In this document: positions 34,110 through 47,230 of the stretch, piece after piece
Position numbering within the stretch: position 1 is the first letter of the stretch
Layout of the letters: each line of letters begins with the position of its first letter
Position numbers and translations under genes: made by a program
NCBI GenBank assembly: GCA_951812925.1
Contig: OX638368.1
Coordinates: forward strand, 116,645,309-116,709,308
Direction: 5' to 3'
DNA from: Calliopum simillimum
Lineage: Eukaryota; Arthropoda; Insecta; Diptera; Lauxaniidae
DNA: 64,000 nt
The notes under the pieces: generated by a model
Told to the model about the DNA's origin: nothing
The model's input: the letters and a program-made list of their open reading frames with translations, nothing else
Database searches by the model: none

Positions 34110-34827
34110 ATTATAATTGAAAAATCAGAATCATGTCATTTCTAATGATGTATAATTGTTATAAGAATGATTTATTTATCAATTAAAATTTTATGATTTA
34201 CTTTTTGAATGCCATCGAAAACGAATTTTTTGGACATAAGCTGAATTGCATCCACTTACTGATTGCTTTTGTTCGAAATGGAAATGCCAAATGCTAATTT
34301 TCAGTACACGCCCAGTAAGAATAAAGCAATATTAAGTAAATATAAAAAGGAAAATTCCTAAAAATTCGAGCAGTGATGTATTTTGAATCAAAAGTAGAAA
34401 GCACTGTTTCGAGTGCCATATGGCTCTCATGGCACGTAATTGGTTAATTTAAAATCCGTAAATTTTTTTTTTTGTCCTTTACGAAAAATAGAAAAAACTA
34501 GATGAGACAGTTTACTCATTGATATCCCTTTGGATTTGAGATATATTTTACGTTAAATCAAATTTTTTTTTAGACAAAAGTCGAAAAACTTGGAAATGCT
34601 ACTTACAATACCTTCCGAAATTATGAAATTATTCTGCCACTGATCAATGAATACATATTTACTTGAATACATGTTTTTCCCAACAAAACCAAATCCAATG
34701 CACTGTGACTTATTTTCACCGTCGACTTATTCAATTTTGAAATTTTCTGGATAGCATGAATTTTTCAAAGGGTATAGCCTATGGGTAACAATAGTTAATC
34801 TACCTCGAAACGCCTATGAAAATTCAT

Positions 34828-35779
34828 GCACTCAGAAAAAAAAAGATTGTTAAAACAACAATTTTTCATTCTTAAAATATTTTCATTTCTAAATTGTTGA
34901 AAATAGTATTTTATTCTTAAATCAACAATTTTATTCTTGAACTTAATTTTTTTACACATTTGTCATAAAAAATATGAAAAATATTTTAAAATACAATACA
35001 AACTTCAAACATTCTGTTTTGCAAACAAAAAATTTTTAATATTACTGAATAAGTTCTAGCTGTTTTTTTAAAAAAAAAGGTTTATTTAACGAATAAGGGT
35101 AAGAAAAATTGCACCCAAAGTATTGCCCATATCTTAACATATCTTTCTTTCAACTTTCTAGCAGCATATGGATTCCATAATAAATAAAACTATATTGATC
35201 CCTCTAAATGCAAAAGAGCTTCGAATCTTGGATATTTGAATTTGCACACGATGTTGATGCATGGACCTGGTTTATCTTACAAATTTTCAAGGGATTTTCG
35301 CACTGTTTCCATTGGCTGTAACGATAAGGACGATGTCGTTCTGTTTTCATTGACAGTCACGTTAACGTACAAAATATGTTTCCTTTTCTGCCATTGAAGC
35401 AGCAGTTCACTTGGATGGAAACACCTTGTACTACTCTCGGCCTCTGCCAGTGTCCTTTTTCTTTATTTCGTTCCTATTGCTGTAAGATAGAGTCTAAATA
35501 AATACTTATAAAGCCACAAACATTTGAACTATCATTTATTCTTCATTCCACTAATTCGTTTTAAAATATTGCCAACAGTTTTGCTTTTGAAACAACAATT
35601 TTCGCTCTTAAACTGCCAACAACTTTTTACTTGATTCAAGAATTTTTCGTTTTAATTAATAAATAACAGTTTCGTATTTAAAACAAGAACAAAAGTTGTT
35701 GGGAAGATTTCAACCAACAAAAATTCTTGAATTAAAACATAAAGTTGTTGGAATTAAAATTTTTTTTTCTGTGTGTGCA
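34828..35779. mobile_element. TIR element with CA(C/A)TCAGAAAAAAA ends
   Basis: The left end TGCACTCAGAAAAAAAAAGA mirrors the right end TTTTTTTTCTGTGTGTGCA. Both ends continue inwards with repeated AACAACAATTTTT and TTCTTAAA text. The middle (35100-35500) is of different, less repetitive composition. Termini of this kind are common in insect MITEs. No coding frame. Confidence 0.5.
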
Positions 35780-37641
35780 ATCCAAAAAATTTCGAAATTG
35801 AATATCTTTACGAAAAAAAAAATTGATTTGAGCAAACTTAACGGCATTTGAAAGAAAATGGCTTGTTTAAGATCATTTAATGACATTTCGGAAAACAACA
35901 TATTTCCATATTATGGCAAAATATTAACTTCTTGCAAAACATTGCACAATATATTATTTTGATGCATTTCCATTCATACTTTCAAGACAAAGTTACCAAC
36001 AAGTAAGCAACTAAGGGCGGGCACACTAACTCAAAGAGTACCCATAATTAATTATATTCCTTATGGAAAACAAAACAAAGTTTTGACTTGCATACAAATT
36101 TGTTGAAATTATTTTTTAACATCCTTACTGTTTGCGTCAATTAAATACGCAAAGCCACCGCCGACGATGCCGCCAATGCCACTGTCGTTTGGTGCAAAAG
36201 TGACACCCACTAAATTAAAAATGAATAAATGAAGTTACTGTACAAAATGACGGTCTTTTTTTGTTTTTTGGCAAGGAAAACTGACTTAAGCAAATGATGG
36301 TTGGTAGTTACACAAAGGAATACAAGTACGTAAAGAACTTACGGGATGGATGGTAAAGTGGTGTCAAATTAATTTCCATTATAACTTGCAAAGAGTGGCG
36401 AATTTAAAAAGGCGCTTTAAGGCTGCTGCTGCGACATAGTAAAATGCTAAGTGTAAAAACAGCGACAAAAGTTACAACAGCAATACGCCAAAATACGAAA
36501 AAAAATAGCGTTCATAAAAAAACTCCCCACGAAGCGCATAAATTTAACAGCATGTTGACAACAATTGCAAAGCAAATGGATGGCAAAGTTAATCATTTTG
36601 ACGCCATTATTTAGGCAAATGTCACAATTTGTTTGGTGTCAGTTTTAATGTCATTTTTTCTTGGAGCAAAGCGGCGAAAAAATTTACAAAAGTTTTGGGT
36701 CAAGAGGGAGTGTAATTTTTAAGTGATTTTGGTAAAATCTAAAATATGCAAAAATATGCTTTCAAAGCCACATTTTTTTTATCACTTAAAAAGTTCAAAT
36801 TTTATCACTAAAACAACTAAATATTTGGTTTGCACTAAAATTCTAAGTTGCTGCTAACGCTTTCCTCAAATATTGACTTAAAGCATTATGAGCTCTAAGT
36901 TTTTTAAATGAAACATTCGTATGCCAACCGGCAGAACACAAATTTTTCAAGATTTTCACTTTTTTTTTTCTCTGGTAGCAACATAAATTTTCTATCATTT
37001 TTGTACATACTAACGATACGCATTTCAAAGTTCCTGCTAACTCACCCACCGACTGACTCACTCTGCTCCTGCAACAACATGGACATCGACATGTATGAAA
37101 AATATGGAAAATTTTCGGATGTTTAAGAAATTTGCGCACGAATTTTATTGAAAATACTTTTGCAAAACTTCGCACAGCATAAAATATATAAAGTACGAAG
37201 AAGAAGCACCAGCAGCATCAGCATCTACGGCAACATTTTGAGGGATTCCATTGTAGCATTGCTATTTTTACTGTTTTAATTTCTCTTGTTGTTGTTTTTG
37301 TTGGGTGTAAGCGCTAAAAGCACGCACGCTGTTGCCCCATGGCCAAGTGGAAAACCGCCACTACGGCAATAACAAACATGGAAACCCATGATCCAGTCAT
37401 AAAAGGTAAAAAATAGGGCAAATTTTTGAATTAAAAAGTCAGAAAGCGGAATTTTTTCAGAAACCTTTTAGTTAGCAAGCTAGAGGCAGTAAAAATTATG
37501 TGTTATCAGCCTGCAGCAGATGATGATAATTGTGAAGATTGAAGTAAATCAAATAATACAAGCCATGTCTGCCAATTAGTTGTTGATGATTTTTAAAATC
37601 TCCGCTCTTCGAAATTGAAAAAAAAAATGGTCGTGGCAGGT
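35780..37641. other. Non-coding stretch
   Basis: No gene. At 36150-36195 there is a small GC-richer piece (CACCGCCGACGATGCCGCCA). Around 36840-37175 frames overlap on both strands without domains. Confidence 0.5.
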
Positions 37642-37871
37642 ACATACTAAAATATGAAAGTTTACTTTTTTTTGTTTTGATTCCCTTTAGTACCTACTGA
37701 TGTTAAACTTTTTTGGTATTAAATTTCGTTTTTTTGTTCAAAAAAGTTTGAAATTTATACCAGAAAAGTATGAAACTTATTCCAAAATAGTTTAAAATTA
37801 ATACTTTCTTTGGCATTGTTCTATAAAAATACTTCTTGGTTTTAAAGTTAAACTAAAATTTTTAATGTGCA
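37642..37871 (-). mobile_element. CACA-type MITE, copy C (reverse)
   Basis: The reverse complement of the 25994 element: it shows AAATTTATACCAGAAAAGTA then TGAAACTTATTCC, and ends TAAACTAAAATTTTTAATGT then GC. Somewhat more diverged than the other two copies. Confidence 0.7.
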
Positions 37872-38729
37872 GGTACTAACATCGTGTCTGCCACTTACTT
37901 TATTTCAAAAAAATTCGATAAGCTTAAAAAATAATATAACTTCAAGCAGCAGACATTTTTCGTGCTGCGTTTTTGAGTTATATTTATATTTTTTTATTTT
38001 TTATGACATTTAAAAATTATGTCAGTTCGTCGTCAGGCAGACTAGGTTTTTTCTGAAGATAACATCAAAAGGAGTAATAAGACCCATGTCTGCCATTCCA
38101 ATATTTCTGCAAAAAATAACTGCAATTTTGTAAAAATTAAAAAAAAAATCACTTTATTAAGTCATTTCATCGTGTCCGCCGTTAAGCATAATAGTTCTCT
38201 AAAACGCTTTGTAGTATATGTTTATAGGCAGCAGTATACTCTGCTTTGGAAATGCGAGCTAGACTAAGTTCGAATTAGGAGATCTTCTAAACTGTAAGTC
38301 GTATGAAAAAAAACCTTCATAATCTTTCTGCAGGAAATATTTAGGGCTACAAAGTTATCACAAGACTTTTCTCGGTAAAAGTAAGCGTAGACGATATATA
38401 TGCAAAAAACTGTTTTTTGTAATCTTTTACCTAAAATATCTTGACATAGACACACGATACTATATTTAGATTTCCCCAAAGCCTTTAAAATGTTTTAATG
38501 TCAGTGCAAAAATCGGCTTTATAGCTATATTAAGGATGTAGAAACGTCCGTTTTACTTTATTCGATAGAACCGCGCATAAGAACTATCTCACTAACTATT
38601 TGCGTAAATGTCCTCTGGAGTTAATAAAAGTATTGTCAAGCTCTTCCAGGTCAAAGGTCACCGAAATCAATTTTTACTAATAATTTGCTATTAGAAAAAA
38701 ATAACTAGATGAGAGTTAGTTTCTAACTA

Positions 38730-38952
38730 CACAGTAAAAATTTTAGTTTAATTTTAAAACCAAAAAATATTTACATAGAACAATACCAAAAAAAGTATTA
38801 ATTTTATAACATTTTGGAATAAATTTCATACTTTTCTGGTATAAATTTTAAACTTTTTTTGAAGAAAATCAGAATTTATTACCAAAAAAGTTAAAAATCA
38901 ATACTATAGGGAATTAAAAGTAAGAAAAGTAAACTATAATTTTTTAGTGTGT
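38730..38952 (+). mobile_element. CACA-type MITE, copy B
   Basis: CACAGTAAAAATTTTAGTTT at the start, TAAACTATAATTTTTTAGTG then TG at the end, and the same GGAATAAATTTCATACTTTT block as copy A. It starts only 41 bp before the next MITE. Confidence 0.75.
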
Positions 38953-38992
38953 AGTTCAAGAAGTATTCTATAAAAAGCTGTTTCATTCAACT

Positions 38993-39376
38993 TAGACTCA
39001 GATTCACAGTCATTAGTGAACTAATGACAAGGGTTTAACCAACAACAAATTTTTATTTTCAGTCATAATTTAGTAAACCCACAAATTTCATAGTTTAAAT
39101 ATTAGTTAACCAACATCTGATATTGAAGAAACAGATTCCAAATTAGCATTGTGAAAATTCAAAAAATATTTTCGGATGTCGAAAATTTTAAGTCTGATAT
39201 TGAAACTGACGAAATTTGGAACATTGTGGTTTATTTACAAGACAAAACCCACAAATTAAGCCATACTTTATTTTGTTTGTTGTTTAAGTTTACCAAAACA
39301 CTGTGAATATAAAACAATAGTTTAACTTTTTCACCATTTTAGTTAACTAATTGGTTAACTAATGACTGTGAGTCTA
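38993..39376. mobile_element. MITE with TAGACTCA termini
   Basis: The left end TAGACTCAGATTCACAGTCA then TTAGTGAACTAATGAC faces the right end TTAACTAATGACTGTGAGTC then TA. The left copy has a small insertion (GATT). About 384 bp with an AT-rich body and no gene. Confidence 0.65.
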
Positions 39377-39463
39377 TTCTTTTTTATCGTGCGACTCACT
39401 CACAGTTCATTTCAGTTTGAAAATCAACATGTTAAGTATTATGCAAACTTTTACTTGACTAAA

Positions 39464-39751
39464 GCCCCAGACAGACGACAGCTCTAATTAAGATTATAGA
39501 CGAAATAATGTGAAACTTTTGATTGCATGATTTTAGGCATTTTTAAATAAATATTTCATAGACTTAATGATGCTTAACTCACTATTAATCTTGTTTTTGA
39601 TGTTTTAGAATTCTTCGGACCCTGAATTGGGAAATTTTCTTTTAATCGATGTCTATGAAATATGTGTTTAAAAAATGCCTAAAGTCATTCAATAAAAAGT
39701 TTAACATTATTGCGTTTATAATCTAGATAAGAGCGGTCGTCTGTCTGGGGC
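39464..39751. mobile_element. Near-palindromic MITE with about 100-bp TIRs
   Basis: GCCCCAGACAGACGACAGCT at 39464 faces AGCGGTCGTCTGTCTGGGGC ending at 39751. Pairing continues for about 100 bases per side (for example TTTAGGCATTTTTAAATAAA against its inverse near 39670), leaving a centre of under 90 bp. It can fold into a long hairpin. No clear target duplication. Confidence 0.75.
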
Positions 39752-41689
39752 ATAAGTTTTGAACCTTTTAAAAGGGATACCTCTTAAATTATAATTCATA
39801 TGAAAACAACCCCTATACCTTTTGTAGTAAATTTCCTGAGCTTCAAATTAATTGTCTACCAACATTGAATGAATGAACTGTGAATATAGTCGTTAGCGAG
39901 GCATTTCAAAAAAATTGATATTGGTGAGCTTTGACCTTAATTATTTTGAACACGATGACTTGTCGAAATAAAGATTTGTGCAAAATACAGCTTTCTATCT
40001 CTAATTTCAAAATTTAAACTTTATTTGACTGGACTACAATCTACTACCAAACACATACAAAAAGTCCGACAGCAACTAAGAAGACGACGACGATTGCATG
40101 AGGGATTACAACGCGTGATTTATATGGGATTCCGAAGAAATATGGCCAGAATGTGTCGGCAATTTTTATTGGACATTTTAAAAAAGGCGAATAAGATGTT
40201 TTTCGCGTGGCAGCAGCAGCGTGCGTTTTGCTACCCCACCACCATCATCACCAGTATACTACCTATTTTTCTACCTTCTTTTGAGAGTAGTAAGTAAAGT
40301 AGTCTATGTATTGGGATGAGTGTTGAGTCGGTTGGCTGGCTGACTGTTTGGATGATAGTGTCGGCATTGCCGTTGAAGATGGCGTAAAATGGGCAAACCC
40401 ACGTTTATACTGCGTTGCAGAGTGTTTTTTGCTGTTTTTGTCTTCTTTTTGATTTCTTACATATTTTGTACAAAACTCGCGTTCGCAATTTTCGCATTGC
40501 TGTCAAGTTTTTTTTTGTTCGTTCTCCACTTTGTTTTGACTTCAAAGCTGATGTGCATATTTATGAAGTAATGATGTGATGCTTTGAAAGAATTTTTTTT
40601 TATAGAAAAATTTTGAATATTTTATGAAAAAGTTTCACATTGTCCATAAGATCAAGCTGATGGATAGGAATAACTTTTAGAAACCTCCCAGTAAAAATTT
40701 CCACCCAGTTCTTGAATGAAATTTACATGACAGATGAGGACACGACATATATCTAAACCTAAAGTCATTTGGATGAGTTCGTTAGAGAAGAGGAATCCAA
40801 TGTTTGGAAAAGTAGCCGGACACTTTCTATTTTGACTCAACACATCACCTAAAAGTTGCAGAAGAAGAAAATATACTTTTCACAAACTTTGTCTAACAAG
40901 CGAAAGTTCAAAATCATAACTATCAAACCAAGCAATTTTGAAAGAAACTTCATTCCAAAACACTCCCCCAAGCCATGCCAACCTACCAAAAATTAAATAA
41001 CATCAGCTTTGAAACTTGAATTATGTAACACGGTGCTGAACATGCAAGAATTATTGACAATTCCCATAGGCTCTGTTTTGGCTGTTACTACTACTGACAC
41101 TGCCAACGTAGCAAAAAGGGTCAAAATTTGCACTTCATTGGTAAGGCAGGTAAATGAGTGAATAAACGAATGAATACAGACTACAATAGCACCTTAATAC
41201 CAATGTAGGCAAGTACGCCGCTCAATAGTATCAAAGCTCGAGGTATCCCCTGAAATTGCGCGCCAACCACCCAAACCAAGTGCTAAACTTTTTTCCATAG
41301 TCATGGCAAAAGTAGGATGAAAAGACCTAAAAGTAGACCCAAAAATTTTCATGCGTGTGCGTTGACTGTGAGGTTGGCGCAAAATTTATGGCGCGTATTA
41401 GAGTTCGTTCCCAAAAAAAAAAAAACACAAAAGGAGAAAACAATAAATTTACCTTTTTCGATGCTCATAAAACATTATTCACAGGATTTATTAAGTTTGT
41501 TCCACCGCGTGCAAGCGTATTTGTTGTATACATTGGACGGTTATGGAGTGCGTGAAGGCTAAGGGTGATTTAAAAAAAAAATTGTATCGAATTTCTAAGT
41601 TTTTCTTAAATTATTCGAAATTTAAACATTTTTAGTATTTGAGATAATTTATGATGTTTATAAACATTTTTGAATATCTCCAAATTTTG
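39752..41689. other. Non-coding stretch
   Basis: The frame at 40025-40297 (+) is Arg-rich through CGACGACGACG repeats and shows no domain. At 40300-40390 there are GTTGGCTGGCTGACTG repeats. No gene is called. Confidence 0.45.
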
Positions 41690-42905
41690 TATTATTTTTC
41701 GACTTTTTGATGACTTTTCGAATTTTCCAACTTTTTCAGCAACACCTTCGACATTTTCGACATCGTACATGTTTCAACAAGATTTGACCATTACAAAATT
41801 TTTCGACTTTTGCGACATTTCTCGACTTTTCAAAAATATTCGACTTTGGCAACATTTTGATTTCTTCAACAAAACTCGATTTTTGCCACATTTTTCAGTA
41901 ATTTCAACAATATCTTCTTAACAATTATCGTTACTTGCAATATGTTTCGACTACTCAATAATACTCAGCTTTGGCAACATTTTTCACAAATTTCGACAAT
42001 AATCGAATATGACCACATTTAAGGCTTTTTTATCATTTTCCAACTTTAGCAACATTTGCGTGAGTTTTTCAACAATTTTCGGTTAAGGCAACATTTTTCG
42101 CCAATTTCAACATTTATAGATTTTTTGAGCAACATCTTTTCGGAAACTGCAGCATTTTTCAACTATTTCAAAAATATTCGACATTTGCAACATTTTTCGC
42201 AAGCTGCAGCATTTTTCAATTATTTCAAAAATATTCGTCTTTAGCAACATTTTTCGCAAATTTCGACAACAATCGAATATGGCCGCATTTTAGGCTTTTT
42301 TATCATTTTCCAACTTTAGCAAAATTTTTCGGATTTTGCGTAAATTTTTCAACAATTTTTGGTTAAGGCAACATTTTTCGCCAATTTCGACATTTATTGA
42401 TTTTCTCTCACATTTTTGGACTTTTCAGTAATATTTGGCTTTGGCAACATGTTTCGACTTTATCATTAATTTATTTTTGAAAACACGCGACTTCGGCAAA
42501 AAAGTTCCGAATTTTCCAATATTTCAAAAACATTTTACGACTACTTCAAGAATATTCGATTTTGCCAACCACTTTCTCTCACATTTTTGGACTTTCTCAG
42601 AAATATTTGGCTTTAGCAACATGTTTCGACTATATCAAGAACATTCGGCTGTAGCAAAATATTCGCTTTTTTTGGCAACAAGTTCTGAATTTTTTAACAA
42701 TATTCGACTTTGGCAACATTTTACGCAATTTGTTACCGCTTTCTATTATTTCAACAATATTAAACACTAGATTTTTTCAACAAAATTCAACTTTGACAAC
42801 ATTTTGGGAAAAATTTTGGTTTTTTAAACAATAAATACTTTGAACACACTTTTCGGTTTTGTAACTTTTTTCTTATAAAATCAATATTTTTCGACTTTTG
42901 TATAA
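41690..42905. repeat. 1.2-kb degenerate minisatellite (TTCGACTTTGGCAACATTTT)
   Basis: Built of irregular variants of TTCGACTTTGGCAACATTTT and TTTCAACAATATTCGAC. A larger repeat of about 270-280 bp is visible: AATCGAATATG at 42001 and 42271, and GGTTAAGGCAACATTTTTCG at 42081 and 42361. Frames cross it only because stops are rare in this composition. Confidence 0.75.
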
Positions 42906-44329
42906 TTTAATACTGAATTTCAAATTTCTTTTCAGAACACCCTAAGCGCAGTAAGCACACAGTTACACTGAGAGTGTGAAAACAACTGTTTTTTTTTTTC
43001 GGAACACGATGCTTTCATTTGAACAGTAAAAGCGCGCTTTTAACTAACAGTAAATTGTAGTAAAGCAACCTGATCACACTTACACCTTCCCCCCCTTTAC
43101 CTTCCTGACCATCCTCCGATCAACTGCATACTCTGCAATGTTTTTTGCGCTAAAGTTGGGCCAAAATTTATTATTGCAAATGAATTTCGCAAAAATGATG
43201 AACGACCATTGAAGGTCGTGCCGGGCCAATAGAGTTTTGTTCGAATCGAATTCTCATCGCTCACATTAACTGCGTTTGCTTTCAATTTTCAAAGGACGAT
43301 GAAAAAGGAGACAAAACAAAAAATCAATTTTGTTTTTGTGAGATTTTATTGAACAGTTAATGACTTTGAGTCACAATTTCAGAGTGAAAATAATTTTACT
43401 TTCAATTTCATTTTGCTGCTCTTTTGAATTTCAAATGACTACGACATTGTTTTTTTGTTTTGTTGTCTTGTTTATTGTTTATGTTTATTGCCGTTATTAT
43501 CGCTTAACGCTTTTGCGTAATTTATTGAAGGTTAAACTTTCAGTTTCAACAAAACTATGCCATCCATTGTTTCAATTTCTTTGTATTGCTAATGTTGGGT
43601 TTTATATATCGGTTTTTATTTGTGTCCTTCCATGATCCTTAAAATACTACCTGTTGTTATCATATGTTTTGGTCTATGTGTAATTCCGAAAAGTGAAGGT
43701 GTTTGCAGTGATGTCCTTGAAGTTTATTACAATTGCTCAGTAATTGCATCACTTATTTTCGGGATTGCTTGACATAACAGTTGATTTCTTACTGGTGTGT
43801 TTAGAATTTGCGGAGGATTGTGTTGCGTAATGTTACATCAATTTCAAGGTCAACTTGTTGCTTTTGATTGTTACCAATAAACCCAAAAAACATACCGTCG
43901 CGACGAATAGTTGCAAACTGATTTCAGAAGGTACGAGAAACAATATGATTATGTATACCAAAATTTGGTAATAATTAACAAATAATATATTTGAATCAAA
44001 TCATGATGAAGACTTTTGGTTCTAGTGATAGATTCGGTCATAATAGCTTAAATTGTCATTGTGATGCTCGAAATGTAAGTAAGCTATATTAACATGTTTC
44101 TCAAGAAGATAACCAAACCACCCAGTAAAAGCAACAACCAACTGAATGCCCGATACTTGAGATTCAGCATTATATTTTTGTTGCGAAAAAGCCATTGGAG
44201 CACTTTTGATAAACAAAAGTTTACTTGAAAGGGAAGGATTATATTTTTGCAAAATTTTGGAGTTAAAAAATTATAGATTTTTCGCAGTATACATATATAA
44301 TATTTGGTTCCGAAAATAAATTTTTTGCA
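42906..44329. other. Non-coding stretch
   Basis: AT-rich with no gene. A run of C (CCTTCCCCCCCTTTACC) lies at about 43085-43100. Confidence 0.5.
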
Positions 44330-44680
44330 TTTGTCATATTTTTTTTATTGGATGTTTTTATTTTTGGATGTTTTTTCTGGGTGTTTTTTTTTTGGATGTT
44401 TTTTTTAGATGTTTTTATTTTTGGATGTTTTTTTATTTTTTGATGTTTTTTTTTTTTTTTTGATGTTTTTATTTTTGGATGTTTTTATTTTTTGATGTTT
44501 TAATTTTTGGATTTTTTTTTTGGATGTTTTATTGGATGTTTTTATTTTTGATGTTTTTATTTTTGGATGTTTTTATTTTTGATGTTTTTATTTTTGAATG
44601 ATTTTGTTTTATTATGTTTTTTTTTTTTGGATGTTTTTCTTTTGATGTTTTTTTTTTTTTTTTTTGATGTTTTTAACTAT
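44330..44680. repeat. T-rich simple repeat with TTTTTGGATG unit
   Basis: Some 20 copies of GGATGTTTTTATTTTT and shorter or longer variants, with period about 16-18. The same phrase occurs once or twice at 13345-13380 and in reverse at 13230-13255, so the array probably grew from the inside of an older dispersed repeat. Confidence 0.8.
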
Positions 44681-46439
44681 AGAACTTTTGCAAGAATATA
44701 ATCTTATAATTTCTATTTTGGAAGCAAATTTGATCACCATTTTGTGGCGAAAAAAAAAAAAAATTGGGCAAAAATCATGTTTTTTTTAGCCAAAATGGGT
44801 CTCAGTAGAATTAAATTGCTCCATTGGATTTTTTCGGAACGAAAACACAATGATATATCTTTTTTAAGAGTTCTTCTAAATTTGAGACAAGTTAATTTTT
44901 TTTATTTTTTTGATTCATTCAAATCGAACCAGTATAAGGAAGCTTTTACAAATTTTTTTAAAGTTTGGTTAATGGTTGATGCCTTACAGGAACAGCTTTT
45001 ATTATAATTACATACATATCTAAGACAAAAACTTTATGAAGCTAAATTAAATTTTCCTTTCAAAAAATTTTACTTTTTAATTGTATATTTTGTGCTGAGA
45101 AAACACTATTGCCAAAAACTGCCAAATGCTTTAAATACCAACAAATATATTTATAAATAAAATTCTTAATTCCTGGCACGTTTTCTGAGGCGAATTAAAA
45201 GACAATATCATCAATTATTTCGTTGATCATTGACCACGACGACGACAACAAGTGCGCAGTAAATGCAGTCAACTGCAACTTTTTGCTGCACTGCACCGCA
45301 CTGCACATGCGGAAGAAATATGCAAAACAATTTTGGACTGTCTCGTCGATTGCGCATAGCGTAATTCACCATAATTCACTTGACTTCACTTACGAGCCGA
45401 TCAGTGCAATCGTGCTTTCAATTACGTGCGGTGATTGCTGTTTTCTTGGCGTAGACACAAAGCCAAATGCCGATTACCCATAATGTGGCATACGAAAATT
45501 CCACAAGTACGCGAACGAACGGGAGGCGTGTTGTAGAACATGATGGTGTGCGCATCACGGTTGCGCATAAATAAGTAGCAACGTGCAAAGGATCACAGTC
45601 AATAATTCACCACAATGGACATCACAACTACAACGCGAGAAGATCCTCTTTCATGCGAGACAGCAGAGCGGCAACAATGAACGACGATGCGTAATACGAC
45701 AAATGCAATAAGTTATGAGTTGTCACTTGTCACTTGAGCTGTCAAATTTGAAAGTGGATGGAACACGTATATTAAGTTTATCAACCGATCAACGACGGAT
45801 AAGCATAATAACAATTAGTGACTGTTTGGGAGTTTAGTTCAATGCTGATTAAGATAAAACACTGATGTATTGATTTTTATGCGAAATATTTTGATGACAA
45901 ACATAAGAAAAATTGAAGAGTACTGTCATTCATTTAAATTTATGGATTTCTGTTGTCGATCGCACGAAATTAAATAAGCAAATCTGGAGCATATACCTAC
46001 TAGGTTGCAGTTCTGTTAAGTAGACCTAATATACATTTATAGATGAAGAAATTTCTATCTTCTATGTTATTGACATGTAGGGAACAATTTAGGTCAGACA
46101 TGTGAAGACCTTCTCGTCGAAATGACAAGAATCTCATTGCTAAGATTGTTATTAAAAGAACTACCTACATGAGCTTTAATCGTTCAAAATCTTCATATCA
46201 TCGAAAATGGATAATACATTTCAATTTATTGTCGAGAATAATATCTTTTCGAAGGAGATATGTCGGATCTCTAATAATTTAGGAAAGACTCTATCCTAAG
46301 TCCAAGCCAAGTCCAGTTGGTATCACTGATGTGGCGGTAAAAAGAGCCAATTTTTAAATATTTGCTGGAAAGTTCACTGCTTACCTAGATGAAGGTGTGT
46401 TTCTCACTTTGTAGAAACGGCGGATGCTAGCCCATCTAT
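44681..46439. other. Non-coding stretch with a CA/GC-richer island
   Basis: 45220-45700 is less AT-rich (GACCACGACGACGACAACAA, then TGCACTGCACCGCACTGCAC) and contains short frames on the plus strand without recognisable domains. This could be an intronic regulatory region. I do not call a gene. Confidence 0.45.
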
Positions 46440-47230
46440 TAAAGCCTAGTAAACTGCCTGAATAGCCATATTCGTATCGGTTACTATGCTCGACTCGTGG
46501 GAGAAAGTGTTAAAAAGAATCATCATTAACTGACAACAGCAGACCCTTGAAAGCGCAAATGGCTAATCTAATGCCCAATTTGGTTTTCCTGTTGAGCAGT
46601 CGTTACCTCGATCAGAATTGTTAACATAAAGTACCAAAATATCCTTTAAAGAACACCTGACTGCTGTTGGTGATAAAGCATCAAAAGTGAATGGAGTTCT
46701 ATCACGAATAATGGCAAATCTGTGTGAAACATGTGCAAGCAGGCGGAAGTTACTGGCTAGGGTTGCAAGCTAATCATCCTCTAAGCTACGCCGGTCAGGA
46801 CTGACGCAACACAGAAACAATCAGATCTGTCGCTAATCTGATCTACATACGATGCTATCGGAGTGATTGCAGGGACGATACCAATAGAATTTCTGTCAAG
46901 AGATTTGCAGCGCGGCTACATTGCAGGCGCATACGCATTCAAGATGGACGAGAGAATGGCAGCTTTCAAGAGAAGTAGCGAAACATCGGAGAAGGGAAGA
47001 TGGACATTTTCTCTAATCCCAAACATTGGAGTATAGATCGAATGGAAGCATGGAGAAGCTTGTAGCTAACATAGCTGCTCAGTGGACATGGATGTTTTAA
47101 AAAGTATCACCATCTGTCCTGACTGCCCTGGAGAAGTTGAACATATCAAACACATTTCGAAGACAAGCGTCAAGAGATACAAGCGACCTCTAAAAAGCCT
47201 CTCAAAGTGCTAAGCCTCGTATCAAATATG
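46440..47230 (+). pseudogene. R1/LOA-like LINE ORF2 relic, internally deleted
   Basis: In shifting plus-strand frames: DSWEKVLKRIIIN then SNAQFGFP (start of a reverse transcriptase, near 46490-46600). The text then jumps straight to SFKEHLTAVGDKASKVNGVL and SRIMANLCETCASRRKLLAR (46645-46760). Further on come GVIAGTIPIEFLSRDLQRGY (about 46860), GRWTFSLIPNI (about 47000) and CPDCPGEVEHIKHI (about 47120), the C-terminal region with a cysteine motif that R1/LOA-type elements have. The catalytic palm (YADD part) is missing, so an internal deletion has removed it. Many stops and slips. Old and inactive. Confidence 0.65.

Noticed and set aside
40025..40297. Arg-rich 90-codon frame
   Set aside because: The Arg run comes from a CGA/ACG trinucleotide repeat. 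No domain, and the start is not ATG.
41670..42770. Long frames across 41.7-42.8 kb
   Set aside because: They run through the degenerate minisatellite. The Phe/Asn-rich words repeat with the DNA unit.
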